DNA of 64,000 bases, taken from NCBI GenBank assembly GCA_963740835.1, contig CAVUFH010000003.1, forward strand, positions 1,798,001 to 1,862,000, read 5' to 3'. This document shows, one piece after another, positions 8,191 to 16,689 of the stretch. The notes below the pieces were generated by a model, which was given only the letters and a program-made list of their open reading frames with translations, ran no database searches and was not told where the DNA came from. The translations under genes were made by a program, and so were the position numbers. Numbering within the stretch: the stretch's first letter is position 1; the number at the start of each line of letters is the position of its first letter. The DNA is from CAVUFH01 sp963740835. Its GTDB lineage: Bacteria > Actinomycetota > Acidimicrobiia > IMCC26256 > PALSA-610.

Positions 8191-9417
8191 GATCGGAGGC
8201 CGACCGCGTGTGGGTTCCCCGGTTCCGGAAGTGGGTGGCGGAACAGCGCGGCCGCGTTCTCGTGACTGATCTGCGCGACCTCGTCGGCCGGGAGATCACC
8301 GAACACATCGGCGAACACCTGTTGGGTGTCCGGCCAGGTGCCGTCGCCGTGCGGGTAGTCGGACTCGAACGTGATGTTCTCGACGCCGATCGTGGCGCGC
8401 GTGCTGAGGGTCGACGGGTCGTCGATGGTCGCGAACCAGAAGTTGCGGCGCAGCACCTCCGCCGGGCGGAGGTCGCCCGGGAAGTAGCCGCCGTACCCTG
8501 ATCGGTCGACGATGTTCTCCAGCCGGTCGTGCAGCATCGCGACCCACCCGATGCCGCCCTCGCTCATGATGATCTTCAAGTCGGGATACGTGACCGCGTA
8601 GCCCGACCACAACCACTCCGCGCACGCGGAGAGCGAGAGTTGGCCGAAGAGCGTCGCACCGAGCGGCACCATCGGCGCGCCCGGCGGCATGTCGGCGACA
8701 CCGGTCGAGCCGACGTGGAGACACACCACGGTGTTCGTTTCGGCACACGCGGCGATGATCGGGTCCCACCACTTCGAGAAGATCGGCTCCATGCCGATGC
8801 GGTGCGGCATCTCCGGCAGCGTCACCGCGGTGAAGCCACGCGCGGCGTTGCGCCGGATCTCCTCGGCACCTTGCTCGGGGTCCGCGAGATAGGTGATGCC
8901 CATCGGCACGATGCGATCCGGGTGCGGCGAGTACCACTCGTCGTGGAACCAGTCGTTCCATGCCGCGCGTCACCGCGAGCCCGAGGTCCGGATCGGAGCA
9001 GCGCGAGAACACCGCGCCGCAGAAGCCGGTGATCTGTGACGGGAAGTTGACCGACGCCCAGACGCCGTTGATGTCCATGTCGCGGATGCGGGCGTCGATG
9101 TCGTAGCAGCCGGGACGCATCTCCTCGAAGCGCGTCGGTTCGACCTTCCAGTCCTCGCGCTTGCGCCCGACGACCGCGTTCAGCCCGACCTGGAAGTAGA
9201 TCTTCCCGTCGAACGACCAGACCTCGTGCCCTTCTTCGGTCTCGACGACGTGCGGCGCGTCGGCCTGCAGCTTCGCCGGCAGCCGGCCCTCGAACATGTG
9301 CGGTGGCTCGACGAGGTGATCGTCGGTGGAGAACAGCGTGTGCCGGATCGGGCGCGGTTCGGGATCCGGCTCGAGTCCGTGCGTCTCGCTCTTCCGCCAG
9401 TTCAGCTTGATGGACAT
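8187..9417 (-). CDS. Amidohydrolase-2 family metal hydrolase/decarboxylase (frameshifted)
   Basis: About 409 residues once one single-base frame break near 8965-8972 is bridged. The N-terminal part has STDDHLVEPPHMF, the metal-binding motif of the amidohydrolase-2 (ACMSD-like) group; the C-terminal part has IMSEGGIGWVAML and FESDYPHGDGTWP, carrying the late catalytic Asp. The reading frame should continue from AVTR to a WND..FHDEW-like sequence and then MGITYLADPEQG. Relatives act on aromatic acids or lactones. The ATG lies 7 nt after a TACCCT box. It is coupled to iolB. The break looks like a sequence error because both halves are well conserved. Confidence 0.82.
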
Positions 9418-9424
9418 GACGCAG

Positions 9425-9430
9425 AGGGTA
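9425..9430 (-). promoter_or_regulatory. TANNNT -10 box of a likely leaderless promoter
   Basis: Minus-strand TACCCT ends 7 nt before the amidohydrolase ATG at 9417. It would drive the amidohydrolase-iolB pair. Confidence 0.45.
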
Positions 9431-9465
9431 CGCGGCTCTGCCGAACCGGCGTCGATATCGTTCGC

Positions 9466-11763
9466 TCAGCGAACGGATTCGACGCCAGTTCGGGTCGGCA
9501 CCCGGTCATTCGGGGCGATCTCGCGCTCGGCACCGTCCATCGTGACGACGGTGGAGAGCGGACCGATCATCACGCGGACCGCGCCGGGTTCGATCACGAG
9601 GCGCATGTCCTCGTCGTAGTACGCGAGCTGGGTGGGGTCCATCTCGAATTCGACGACCGCGGCCGCGCCCGGTTCGACGTCGACGCGCGTGAACCCCGCG
9701 AGCTGCTTGCGAGGTCGCGCGACGCGCGCGACCTCGTCGCGCAGGTAGCACTGCACGACCTCCGTCCCGGCGCGTTCACCGCCGTTGATGACGCGCACCC
9801 GCGCGGTGAACGGCGCGTCCGTCCTCGCCGCGCTCACCTGCAGGTCGGCGTACACCCACGTCGTGTACGAAAGGCCGTGCCCGAACGGGTACAAGGGCGC
9901 GGCGGGGGAGTCCACGTAGTCACCGAGCATCTGGCTCCGGCCGCCGCCGGCGCGGTGGTCGTGGTGCGTCGGGATCTGGCCCGAGTTGCGCGGGATCGTG
10001 ATCGACAAACGGCCGGTCGCGTCGACATCGCCGCACAGTAGGTCGGCCAGGCCCGCGCCGCCCTGCTCGCCCGGACACCATGCGTAGACCAGCGCGGCAT
10101 GACTGCCTTCGAGCCACGGCAGTGCGTGCGCGCGGCCGCTCATCACAACCACGACGACCGGCTTGCCGATTGCGATCACGGCTTCCACGAGCACCCGCTG
10201 CGGGCCGGTGAGGTCGAGGCTCGTCGCGTCGCGGAACTCGCCGCTCGTCGACCGTGCGAGCAAGCCGGACTCGCCACCGACGCAGCAGACGACGACGTCG
10301 GCGTCGTTCACGATCGGGATGATCCGGTCGAGCTGCGGCGGTTCATGACCGGTGAGCTCGCAGCCCTTCGCGTACGAGACATGGTCGAACCGCGCGCGCA
10401 GCGCGGCCAGCGGCGTCACGCTCTCGGGGAAGTACGGGCCGGGCGCAAAGGCGCCGCCGGCCTGCGGCAGGATCCCGGCGTCACCCGCGTGTGCGTAGAG
10501 CATCTCGATGTGGGCGGGATAGGAGTAGTCGCCCTGCAACAGGCGTTCGTCGTCTGCAGCCGGCCCGATGACCGCGAGCCGCGACCCGGGAACGAGCGGC
10601 AGCACGCCGCGACTCCCTTCCTCGCCGGCCCAGCCGTTCTTCAGCAGCACGATCGATTTCTGCGCGGCCTCGCGCGCCAGGGCGACGTGCTCCGTCCGTC
10701 CGTACGCGGCGTCGATCGCGGCTTCGTCCGCGTACGGCTGCTCGAACAAGCCGAGCGACTCCTTGAGTGCCAGCACGCGCCGCACCGAACGGTCGACGAG
10801 TGCAACGTCGACCTCGCCCGCTTGAATGAGTTCCTTGAGTGGCGCGCCGTAGCAGTCGAGGGCCGGCAGCTCCATGTCGAGCCCGGCTTCGAGTGCACGC
10901 TTGCCCGCTTCGGCCGTGGTCGCGGCGACGTTGTGGTGAGTGATCAGCAGGCCCGTCGTGAAGTAGTCGGCGACGACGGTGCCGGTGAACCCGAGCTCGC
11001 CGCGCAGCAGGTCCTCGAGGATGACCTTCGAGCCGCCGCACGCGACACCATCGACCGAGCTGTACGAGTTCATGACGGTCGCGAGCCCGGCCTCGGCGAT
11101 CGCGGCGCGGAACGGCTCGGCGTAGACCTCACGGAGCTCGCGCGCACCGAGCTGCACGGGCGCGTGGTTCATGCCGCCTTCGGAGAGGCCGTAGCCGAGG
11201 AAGTGCTTGCCCGTTGCCGCGACCCCGGTGCCGAGATCGCCCTGCACGCCGCGCACGTACGCGACGCCCAGCCGGGACGCCAGGTACGGCGACTCGCCGT
11301 ATGTCTCCTCGGTCCGGCCCCAACGCGGATCACGCGCAATATCGAGCACCGGTGCGAGCGTGTGGCGCGCGCCGGTGCTCACCATCTGGGCCCGGATCAC
11401 GGCGCCGATGCGTTCGAGCAGGTCGGGGTCCCAGGTGCACGCGAGGCCGATCGCCTGCGGGAACTGCGTCGCGTCGCGCGCGCAGAGGCCCGCGGTGCTC
11501 TCCTCGTGCACGATCGCGGGGATGCCCAACCGCGTGTGCTCGACGAGGTACTGCTGGATCGCGTTGGCGAACGCGGCGCGTTCGCGCGGGCGCAAGCCGG
11601 TCGACGCGCCGATGCGTGTGATCTCGCCGATGCCGTGCGCGAGGATTCGGTCCGCGGCGGCAACCGAAAACGTGTCGTCGGCTACGAGCTGGGTGGACCA
11701 CGCGCACCCGAGTTGCGCGAGCTTCTCGTCGAGCGTCATGCGGGCCAGGAGTTCGTCGATCAC
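9466..11763 (-). CDS. Glycoside hydrolase family 3 beta-glycosidase
   Basis: 765 residues in the three-domain GH3 layout: a TIM-barrel (about 1-300), an alpha/beta sandwich (about 340-560) and a C-terminal fibronectin III-like domain after YPFGHGLSYTTW. The nucleophile is D266 in VVADYFTT (the family more often has SD[WY]); KHFLGYG and RDPRWGRTEETYGE are substrate-site motifs. Likely activity is beta-glucosidase or beta-xylosidase. No signal peptide, so cytoplasmic. GTG 11763 is chosen because homology begins at IDELLARMTLDEKL; a CAGAAT box lies 6 nt before it. It stands behind a strong hairpin that separates it from yceI. Confidence 0.9.
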   Translation of the reverse strand: MIDELLARMTLDEKLAQLGCAWSTQLVADDTFSVAAADRILAHGIGEITRIGASTGLRPRERAAFANAIQQYLVEHTRLGIPAIVHEESTAGLCARDATQFPQAIGLACTWDPDLLERIGAVIRAQMVSTGARHTLAPVLDIARDPRWGRTEETYGESPYLASRLGVAYVRGVQGDLGTGVAATGKHFLGYGLSEGGMNHAPVQLGARELREVYAEPFRAAIAEAGLATVMNSYSSVDGVACGGSKVILEDLLRGELGFTGTVVADYFTTGLLITHHNVAATTAEAGKRALEAGLDMELPALDCYGAPLKELIQAGEVDVALVDRSVRRVLALKESLGLFEQPYADEAAIDAAYGRTEHVALAREAAQKSIVLLKNGWAGEEGSRGVLPLVPGSRLAVIGPAADDERLLQGDYSYPAHIEMLYAHAGDAGILPQAGGAFAPGPYFPESVTPLAALRARFDHVSYAKGCELTGHEPPQLDRIIPIVNDADVVVCCVGGESGLLARSTSGEFRDATSLDLTGPQRVLVEAVIAIGKPVVVVVMSGRAHALPWLEGSHAALVYAWCPGEQGGAGLADLLCGDVDATGRLSITIPRNSGQIPTHHDHRAGGGRSQMLGDYVDSPAAPLYPFGHGLSYTTWVYADLQVSAARTDAPFTARVRVINGGERAGTEVVQCYLRDEVARVARPRKQLAGFTRVDVEPGAAAVVEFEMDPTQLAYYDEDMRLVIEPGAVRVMIGPLSTVVTMDGAEREIAPNDRVPTRTGVESVR

Positions 11764-11774
11764 CGGCCCATTCT

Positions 11775-11818
11775 GGTGGGAAGCACAGCGGGCCGCGGGT
11801 GCCCGCTGTGCTTCCACC
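11775..11818. terminator. Strong terminator hairpin downstream of yceI
   Basis: 15-bp perfect stem (11779-11793 with 11801-11815, arms opening GGAAGCACAG and closing CTGTGCTTCC) and a 7-nt loop; adding GGTGG/CCACC across one bulged G extends it to about 20 bp. It begins 16 nt past the yceI stop and precedes the GH3 start. Confidence 0.85.
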
Positions 11819-11833
11819 GTGTTCGTTCTCGCC

Positions 11834-12394
11834 TTACTGCTTCACTGCTTCGGCATCGATCGTGAGCGTGATCTTCTCGCCCACGAGCACGCCGCCGGCT
11901 TCGAGTGCCATGTTCCACTCGAGGCCCCAGTCCTTCCGGTTCACGACGGTCTCGGCGGTGAAACCGATGACGGTGGTGTTCCACGGGGACTGCGATGCGC
12001 CGAGGTACTCGCCCTCGAGGGTGACGGCCTTGGTGACGCCGCGCACGGTGAGGTCACCCAAGAGCGTGAAGTTCCCGTCGCCGTGGTCCTCGACCTTCGT
12101 CGAGGTGAAGCTGATCGTCGGGTAGTGCTCGGCGTCGAAGAAGTCGGCCGAGCGCAGGTGCTCGTCGCGCTTGACGTCGCCGCTCTCGAGCGACTGGACG
12201 TTGATGGTCGCCTCGACCGCGGACTGGTTCGGGTCCTCCGCGATCGTCACCGTGCCGCCGTTCACACCGAACTTGCCGCGCACCTTGCTGATCATCATGT
12301 GGCGACCGGTGAAGGTCACGCCGGAGTGGCCCGGGTCGATGACGTAGGTGCCCGTCTCGGGCCGGACGGTGACGTGGGTCTGCGTGCTGGTCAT
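11834..12394 (-). CDS. yceI: YceI-family lipid-binding-fold protein
   Basis: 186 residues, single YceI domain (lipocalin-like beta barrel known to bind isoprenoids or amide lipids). Family landmarks seen: YVIDPGHSGVTFTGRHMM, the DVKRDEHLRSADFFDAEHYPTISF block, and KDWGLEWN near the end. No signal peptide, so cytoplasmic, unlike the periplasmic E. coli member. GGGGAG sits 6 nt before the ATG at 12394. It is divergent from a MarR regulator across 125 bp holding three TTGC-N4-GCAA palindromes, so control by that regulator is likely (inference). Confidence 0.9.
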   Translation of the reverse strand: MTSTQTHVTVRPETGTYVIDPGHSGVTFTGRHMMISKVRGKFGVNGGTVTIAEDPNQSAVEATINVQSLESGDVKRDEHLRSADFFDAEHYPTISFTSTKVEDHGDGNFTLLGDLTVRGVTKAVTLEGEYLGASQSPWNTTVIGFTAETVVNRKDWGLEWNMALEAGGVLVGEKITLTIDAEAVKQ

Positions 12395-12434
12395 GTCGTT
12401 CTCCCCTGAGAATCTCGACGGATCGTCTGGTTCG

Positions 12435-12488
12435 TTGCCCTCGCAACGGTTGCTCCCGCAAGTATATCCGGAATGATTGCGAACGCAA
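12435..12488. promoter_or_regulatory. Three operator-like palindromes TTGC-N4-GCAA
   Basis: TTGC-CCTC-GCAA at 12435-12446 (inside the longer CGTTGC...GCAACG), TTGC-TCCC-GCAA at 12450-12461 and TTGC-GAAC-GCAA at 12477-12488 all lie between yceI and the divergent marR-like gene. Their repetition in the control region suggests binding sites for the adjacent MarR dimer. Confidence 0.6.
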
Positions 12489-12506
12489 GTACCCCGCTCG
12501 GAGGCG

Positions 12507-12512
12507 TAGCAT
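12507..12512 (+). promoter_or_regulatory. TANNNT -10 box before the MarR gene
   Basis: TAGCAT lies 7 nt before the ATG at 12520. An in-frame ATG at 12511 overlaps this box, which is why 12520 is preferred as the start. Confidence 0.45.
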
Positions 12513-12519
12513 GGGGCGC

Positions 12520-13023
12520 ATGGCGAATCGCGGGGCCGACACGGTCGACACGGTGAACTGGCTGACGGAGAGCGAGATGCACGCCTGGCGCACGCTGCTC
12601 GACACCGCCACCGGGCTGCTCGCGACCCTCGACCAGGAGCTCCAGGCCGAGCACGGGTTGTCGCTCGCCGAATACGAGGTGCTCGTCGTCGTCTCCGAGC
12701 GGGGCGAAGAGGGGCTGCGGATGCAGGATCTCGCCGGCACCCTCCATCTGTCGCCGAGCGGAGCGACCCGCCGGGTCGACGCGATGGTGCGCCGCGGCTA
12801 CGTCGGGCGCCGGCAGTGCCCCACCGACCGGCGGGGTTCATACGTCGTGCTCACCGACGAGGGCACCGAGCGGCTGCGCGAAGCCGCGCCCACCCACGTG
12901 CGCGGCGTGCGCGAGCACTTCGTCGATCGCCTCTCGGACCGGCAGCTCGCGAGCGTGGCCGCTGCGCTCGGCGCGATCGAGATCAATCGGGACGCGGCGC
13001 GCGGCGGGTGCGACGGCCGCTGA
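12520..13023 (+). CDS. MarR-family transcriptional regulator
   Basis: 167 residues. Winged helix-turn-helix typical of MarR: LSLAEYEVLVVVSE (helices 1-2), MQDLAGTLHLSPSGATRRVDAMVRRGYV (recognition helix), then the wing RRQCPTDRRGSYVVLTDEG. Dimerisation helices frame the domain. ATG 12520 is preferred over 12511, giving a leaderless start. It probably represses itself and yceI through the shared palindromes at 12435-12488; ligand unknown. It converges on the Nudix gene across a short GC hairpin. Confidence 0.9.
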   Translation: MANRGADTVDTVNWLTESEMHAWRTLLDTATGLLATLDQELQAEHGLSLAEYEVLVVVSERGEEGLRMQDLAGTLHLSPSGATRRVDAMVRRGYVGRRQCPTDRRGSYVVLTDEGTERLREAAPTHVRGVREHFVDRLSDRQLASVAAALGAIEINRDAARGGCDGR

Positions 13024-13036
13024 CGCGCGGCGCGTC
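13022..13036. terminator. Short hairpin between convergent genes
   Basis: GACGCG-CGG-CGCGTC, a perfect 6-bp stem with a 3-nt loop. It overlaps the MarR stop codon and lies 2 nt past the Nudix stop. Weak but well placed to end both transcripts. Confidence 0.35.
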
Positions 13037-13038
13037 GC

Positions 13039-13638
13039 TCAGAGTCCGGCTCGGTGCCGCCACCACGCCTCGCGCGCCCCGCGCGCGAGGACCTCGTGGT
13101 TCAGGTGCCACTCGATGTCGTCGTCCACGTCGTGCCACGCCGCCTCGAGCACCTCGTGCGGTTGCAGCGTGAATCGCAACGAGCTGATCGAGCAGAGGTA
13201 GACGAGCGAGATCACCGAGTGCGGGCCGGAGCCCGAGTTCGCGGGCCGGAAGAACGGCGCCGCGAACCGCTCGATCCGGCCTTCGACACCGAGCTCCTCC
13301 GCGAACTCGCGCACCAAGGCCTCCTCAGGCGACTCGTTCGGGTCGACCCACCCGGCCACCAGTCCCCAGCGGTTGTCGTCGGCCCGGCGCACCAGGAGCA
13401 CACGATCGTCGCCGTCGAACGCCGCACCGTCCGCTCCGACCTTGGCCGTGACATAGCCGGCGTCGGCGAGGAACCGCGCTCGCATCTCGTCGGGGTCCGC
13501 ACCGTAGATCTCGGCGTAGCCGCGTGACGCCAGCTCCACCAGCCGCTCGCAGCGGGCGCGATCGAACGGGTCCTCGGCGTAGTGCAAGCCGGTCTGCCCG
13601 ATCGCGCGGATCTCGTCGAGCAACGTGATGAGATCCAT
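13039..13638 (-). CDS. Nudix hydrolase
   Basis: 199 residues. An N-terminal helical Nudix-associated domain (about 1-60) is followed by the Nudix fold with a complete Nudix box at about 96-118: GWVDPNESPEEALVREFAEE then LGV, supplying the metal-binding REFAEE glutamates. Relatives hydrolyse ADP-ribose or other nucleoside diphosphate derivatives; substrate unproven. ATG 13638 is used; an in-frame TTG at 13653 would add five residues. It follows the dehalogenase-like gene by under 20 nt on the same strand, so co-transcription is likely. Confidence 0.88.
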   Translation of the reverse strand: MDLITLLDEIRAIGQTGLHYAEDPFDRARCERLVELASRGYAEIYGADPDEMRARFLADAGYVTAKVGADGAAFDGDDRVLLVRRADDNRWGLVAGWVDPNESPEEALVREFAEELGVEGRIERFAAPFFRPANSGSGPHSVISLVYLCSISSLRFTLQPHEVLEAAWHDVDDDIEWHLNHEVLARGAREAWWRHRAGL

Positions 13639-13656
13639 CGGCGGGTCCGCCAACGA

Positions 13657-14571
13657 TCAGCCCTGCACGAACGCGGCGACGACGCGGGCGAGTTCCTCGC
13701 CGCGATCCTCCTGCAGGAAGTGCCCGCCGCCGGTGATCGTCGTGTGGGCCTGACCCGCGCAGCCGGGGACATCGCGCTGGAACACGCGATCGCCGCCTCG
13801 CGTGATCGGGTCTTCGTCCGAGAACGCGGTCAGGAACGGGCGGTCGAACGCGCGCAGCACATCCCAGGCCGCGCGGTTCGCCGCCGCAGCCGGATCGTCG
13901 GGACTGGTGGGCACCAGCATCGGGAACTGTCGCGCGCCGGCCTTGAAGGTCTCGTTCGGGAACGGCGCGTCGTAGGCGGCAACGATGTCGTCGGCGAGCT
14001 CGGTGGTGCAGCCGGTGTTGATGATGAATCCGACCGGGAACTCGTCGACCGTTTGTGAGAAGCGCTGCCACGCCAGGAAGGCATCGCCGGGTGGCGTGTC
14101 GCCGGTCGGAAGGAACGTGTTCGCGGCGACGACGCGTGCGAACCGGTCGGGATGCTCGCCGACGAGCCGCAGGCCGACGAGGCCGCCCCAGTCCTGACCG
14201 ACGAGCGTGACACCGCGCAGCTCCAGCGCGTCGAAGAGCGCGGCGCGCATCCACTCGACGTGGCGCGCGTAGGTGTAGTCGGTGCGTTCCGTCGGCTTGT
14301 CGGAGCGACCGAAACCGATCAGGTCGGGCGCGATGCTGCGCAGCCCTGCCGCCGTCAGCACCGGGATCATCTTCCGGTACAAGAAGCTCCACGACGGTTC
14401 GCCGTGCATCAGCAGCACCACTGCTGCGTCGCGCGGGCCTTCGTCGAGATAGTGCACGCGCAACGTTCCGTCGTCGCCCGAGCGGACCTCGACGTAGTTG
14501 GGTGCGAAGCCGTATCCGGGGAGATCAGCGAAGCGGTCGTCAGGTGTGCGAAGCGCGTCCATCATCGTCAC
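13657..14571 (-). CDS. Haloalkane dehalogenase-like alpha/beta hydrolase (HLD-I type)
   Basis: 304 residues. It shows the haloalkane dehalogenase subfamily I pattern: HGEPSWSFLYRKMIP (oxyanion region), nucleophile D127 with halide-binding Trp in GQDWGG, an acidic residue in SDEDPIT, and base H284 in GGGHFLQED. Such enzymes release halide from haloalkanes; some relatives are epoxide or ester hydrolases, but the Asp-Trp pair favours dehalogenation. GTG start, 6 nt after the stop of the F420 oxidoreductase gene, suggesting an operon 15495 to 13039 (oxidoreductase, dehalogenase, Nudix). Confidence 0.85.
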   Translation of the reverse strand: MTMMDALRTPDDRFADLPGYGFAPNYVEVRSGDDGTLRVHYLDEGPRDAAVVLLMHGEPSWSFLYRKMIPVLTAAGLRSIAPDLIGFGRSDKPTERTDYTYARHVEWMRAALFDALELRGVTLVGQDWGGLVGLRLVGEHPDRFARVVAANTFLPTGDTPPGDAFLAWQRFSQTVDEFPVGFIINTGCTTELADDIVAAYDAPFPNETFKAGARQFPMLVPTSPDDPAAAANRAAWDVLRAFDRPFLTAFSDEDPITRGGDRVFQRDVPGCAGQAHTTITGGGHFLQEDRGEELARVVAAFVQG

Positions 14572-14577
14572 CGTAGG

Positions 14578-15495
14578 TCAAGGGCGCGTGCGCGCCATCA
14601 CCGAGTCCGCGAAGCGACTCGCATGCTCGAGGTACTCGGTCCTCGATCGGGCCGAAGGTGCGCTGAGGACGCACCACGTCACTCCGAGCCGCTCCAGTTG
14701 CGCGACCTCGTCGCACACCGCGTCGGCGTCGTAGCGATCGGTGAGTGAGAACGGGTGGAAGCACACGTCGAGCGGTGCGGTGCGCCCGATGCTGTCGGCA
14801 TGGGCTCGCAAGAAGTCGAGCCGCCGCGCGAACTCGTCGATGCTGTCGAGCAGTGGCGTGCGCACCGCGCGGGCCGCCGACGCCGGGTTCGGGAACGGCA
14901 CCCATCCGTCACCCCGTTCAACGGCGCGCTGGATCGCGCTGCGGCTGTTGCCACCGATCCAGATCGGCGGGCACGGGCGCGCGGCCGGACGCGGTTGCAT
15001 CGTCGTGCCCCGCGAACGGAAATGCCTGCCCTCGTGCTCGTACGGATCCGTCGTGGTCAGCACGCCGCGGATCACATCGATGGCTTCGTCGGTCAGCTCG
15101 TTGCGTTCGTCGAAGTCGACACCGAGCGCGGCGAACTCGGGTTTGAGGTAGCCCGCCGCGACTCCGAGGATCATGCGACCGCCCGAGAGGACGTCGAGGC
15201 TGAGCACGGCCTTGGCGCTGAGCAACGGGTTCCGATACGCGAGCACCATGATGTGGGTCTGCAGTTGCATGCGCGTCGTCGCGGCGGCGGCGAACGCGAG
15301 CGCGACGGTCGGTTCGAGCGCGTGGTGGCCGCCGGCGGCGAGCCACTTCGCGTCGGGCGCGGGGTGATCGGTGACGAAGCACACGTCGAAACCGAGGCGT
15401 TCCACGCCGGCCGCGCATTCCATGACCGCGGCGCCGCTCACGAACTCCTCCGCGAGCTCGACGCGATCTGTCGGGAGTCCGATGCTGAAGCGCAC
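14578..15495 (-). CDS. LLM-class F420-dependent oxidoreductase
   Basis: 305 residues, bacterial luciferase-like TIM barrel. Seen: RFSIGLPT start strand, ERLGFDVCFVTDHPAP, THIMVLAYRNPLLSAKAVLSLDVLSGGRMILGVAAGY, and PPIWIGGNSRSAIQRAVERGDGWVPF, all typical of F420-dependent members. Known relatives transfer hydride between F420 and diverse substrates; the substrate here is unknown. GTG 15495 is chosen because homology starts at RFSIGLPT. First gene of the probable three-gene set with the dehalogenase-like and Nudix genes, divergent from the reductoisomerase-like gene across 193 bp. Confidence 0.88.
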   Translation of the reverse strand: MRFSIGLPTDRVELAEEFVSGAAVMECAAGVERLGFDVCFVTDHPAPDAKWLAAGGHHALEPTVALAFAAAATTRMQLQTHIMVLAYRNPLLSAKAVLSLDVLSGGRMILGVAAGYLKPEFAALGVDFDERNELTDEAIDVIRGVLTTTDPYEHEGRHFRSRGTTMQPRPAARPCPPIWIGGNSRSAIQRAVERGDGWVPFPNPASAARAVRTPLLDSIDEFARRLDFLRAHADSIGRTAPLDVCFHPFSLTDRYDADAVCDEVAQLERLGVTWCVLSAPSARSRTEYLEHASRFADSVMARTRP

Positions 15496-15688
15496 GGCTG
15501 CTACCAGACCTGGAACTCGGCGACCATGCCCGCCGCGAACGCGATCGTGTGCGCGCACCAACTCCCACGCAAGTTCCGACGCAAGACGCTCTCCTCCGGT
15601 CCCGATCGAGCCTGGCACACGGCTGCGTGCCGTGCGTGACGGGAGTCGCACGATAGGTGGTCGCGGCGAATCGTGCGATCCTTGCGCC

Positions 15689-16664
15689 ATGACGATTCTC
15701 TACAACGAATCCGACGGTGATCTCGCGGCGCTGGTGGGCGCGACCGTCGCGGTGGTCGGCTACGGCAACCAGGGGCGTTCGTGGGCATTGAACCTGCGCG
15801 ACTCCGGTCTCGCGCCGATCGTGTGCGTCCGTCGCGACGAGACGCGTGAACAGGCCGTCGGCGACGGCTTCGACGCCGCCGACCTCGAGGCCGCCAACGA
15901 GGCGACGGTCGTGTGCGTGCTCGTTCCCGACGACATCATCCCGTCGCTGCCGCTCACCGGTCGGTCCGACGGCTGCACCATCGTCGCAAGTGGATACACC
16001 CTCGCGTTCGACCGGTTGCAGGTCCGGGGTGACCTCGGGATGGTCGCCCCCCGCATGCTCGGTCCCGAGGTGCGACGGTGCTACGAGGAAGGCGTCGGCT
16101 TCATCACCGCGGTCGGCGTACACCGAGATGTCACCGGTGCGGCGCAGGCGCGCGTGCTCGCCGTCGCGAAGGGGATCGGCGGTCTGCGGCAGGGCGCGAT
16201 CGAGATCGAGCGCGCGGCAGGAGGCGATCCTCGACCTCGCGGTGGAACAGGTGCTGTCGCCCACGCTCACGGCAGTCAACAACACGTTCGTCGCCACGAT
16301 GATCGAGGAGGGGATCCCGATCGAAGCGATCATCACGGAGCTCGTACTCTCCGGAGAGGTGGAGCGCACGTACCGGTTGCTCCGCGAAGTCGGCTACGCG
16401 GTGCAGTCCGAGTTCCACTCGCCGACCAGTCAGTACGGGCAGCTCTCGCGGCGCGGGCGCTACGACCATCTCGACTTCGCGTCAGTCATGCGTGATCTCA
16501 CCGGCGACATCACGTCGGGACGCTTCGCCGACGAATGGGACGCGGAGCGGGACTCGGGATACGCGCAACTGCGCGCGCTCAAGGAGCAACACGCGGGCGC
16601 GGCGGTCCGCGACTTCGAGGCGGATCTCCGGACGAGACTCGGGCCGAACGTGTCCCGCACCTGA
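15689..16664 (+). CDS. Ketol-acid reductoisomerase-like protein (frameshifted)
   Basis: About 324 residues after bridging one single-base break near 16215. The Rossmann part opens VAVVGYGNQGRSWALNLRDSG, the IlvC pattern, followed by GDLGMVAPRMLGPEVRRCYEEG, a divergent version of the IlvC catalytic loop (usually PKGPGH..R). The C-terminal knotted helical domain is recognisable in TLTAVNNTFVATMIEEGIP and YAVQSEFHSPTSQYGQLSR. No other branched-chain amino acid gene is nearby, so a related non-canonical substrate is possible. ATG 15689. Followed 25 nt later by a Gfo/Idh/MocA gene. Confidence 0.8.
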
Positions 16665-16689
16665 GCACGCGTGTGCGAGGCTACGCGCC

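Noticed and set aside
10099..11865. 588-codon plus-strand open frame
   Set aside because: Antisense to the GH3 gene; arginine/valine-rich composition typical of GC-rich shadow frames, no family motif.
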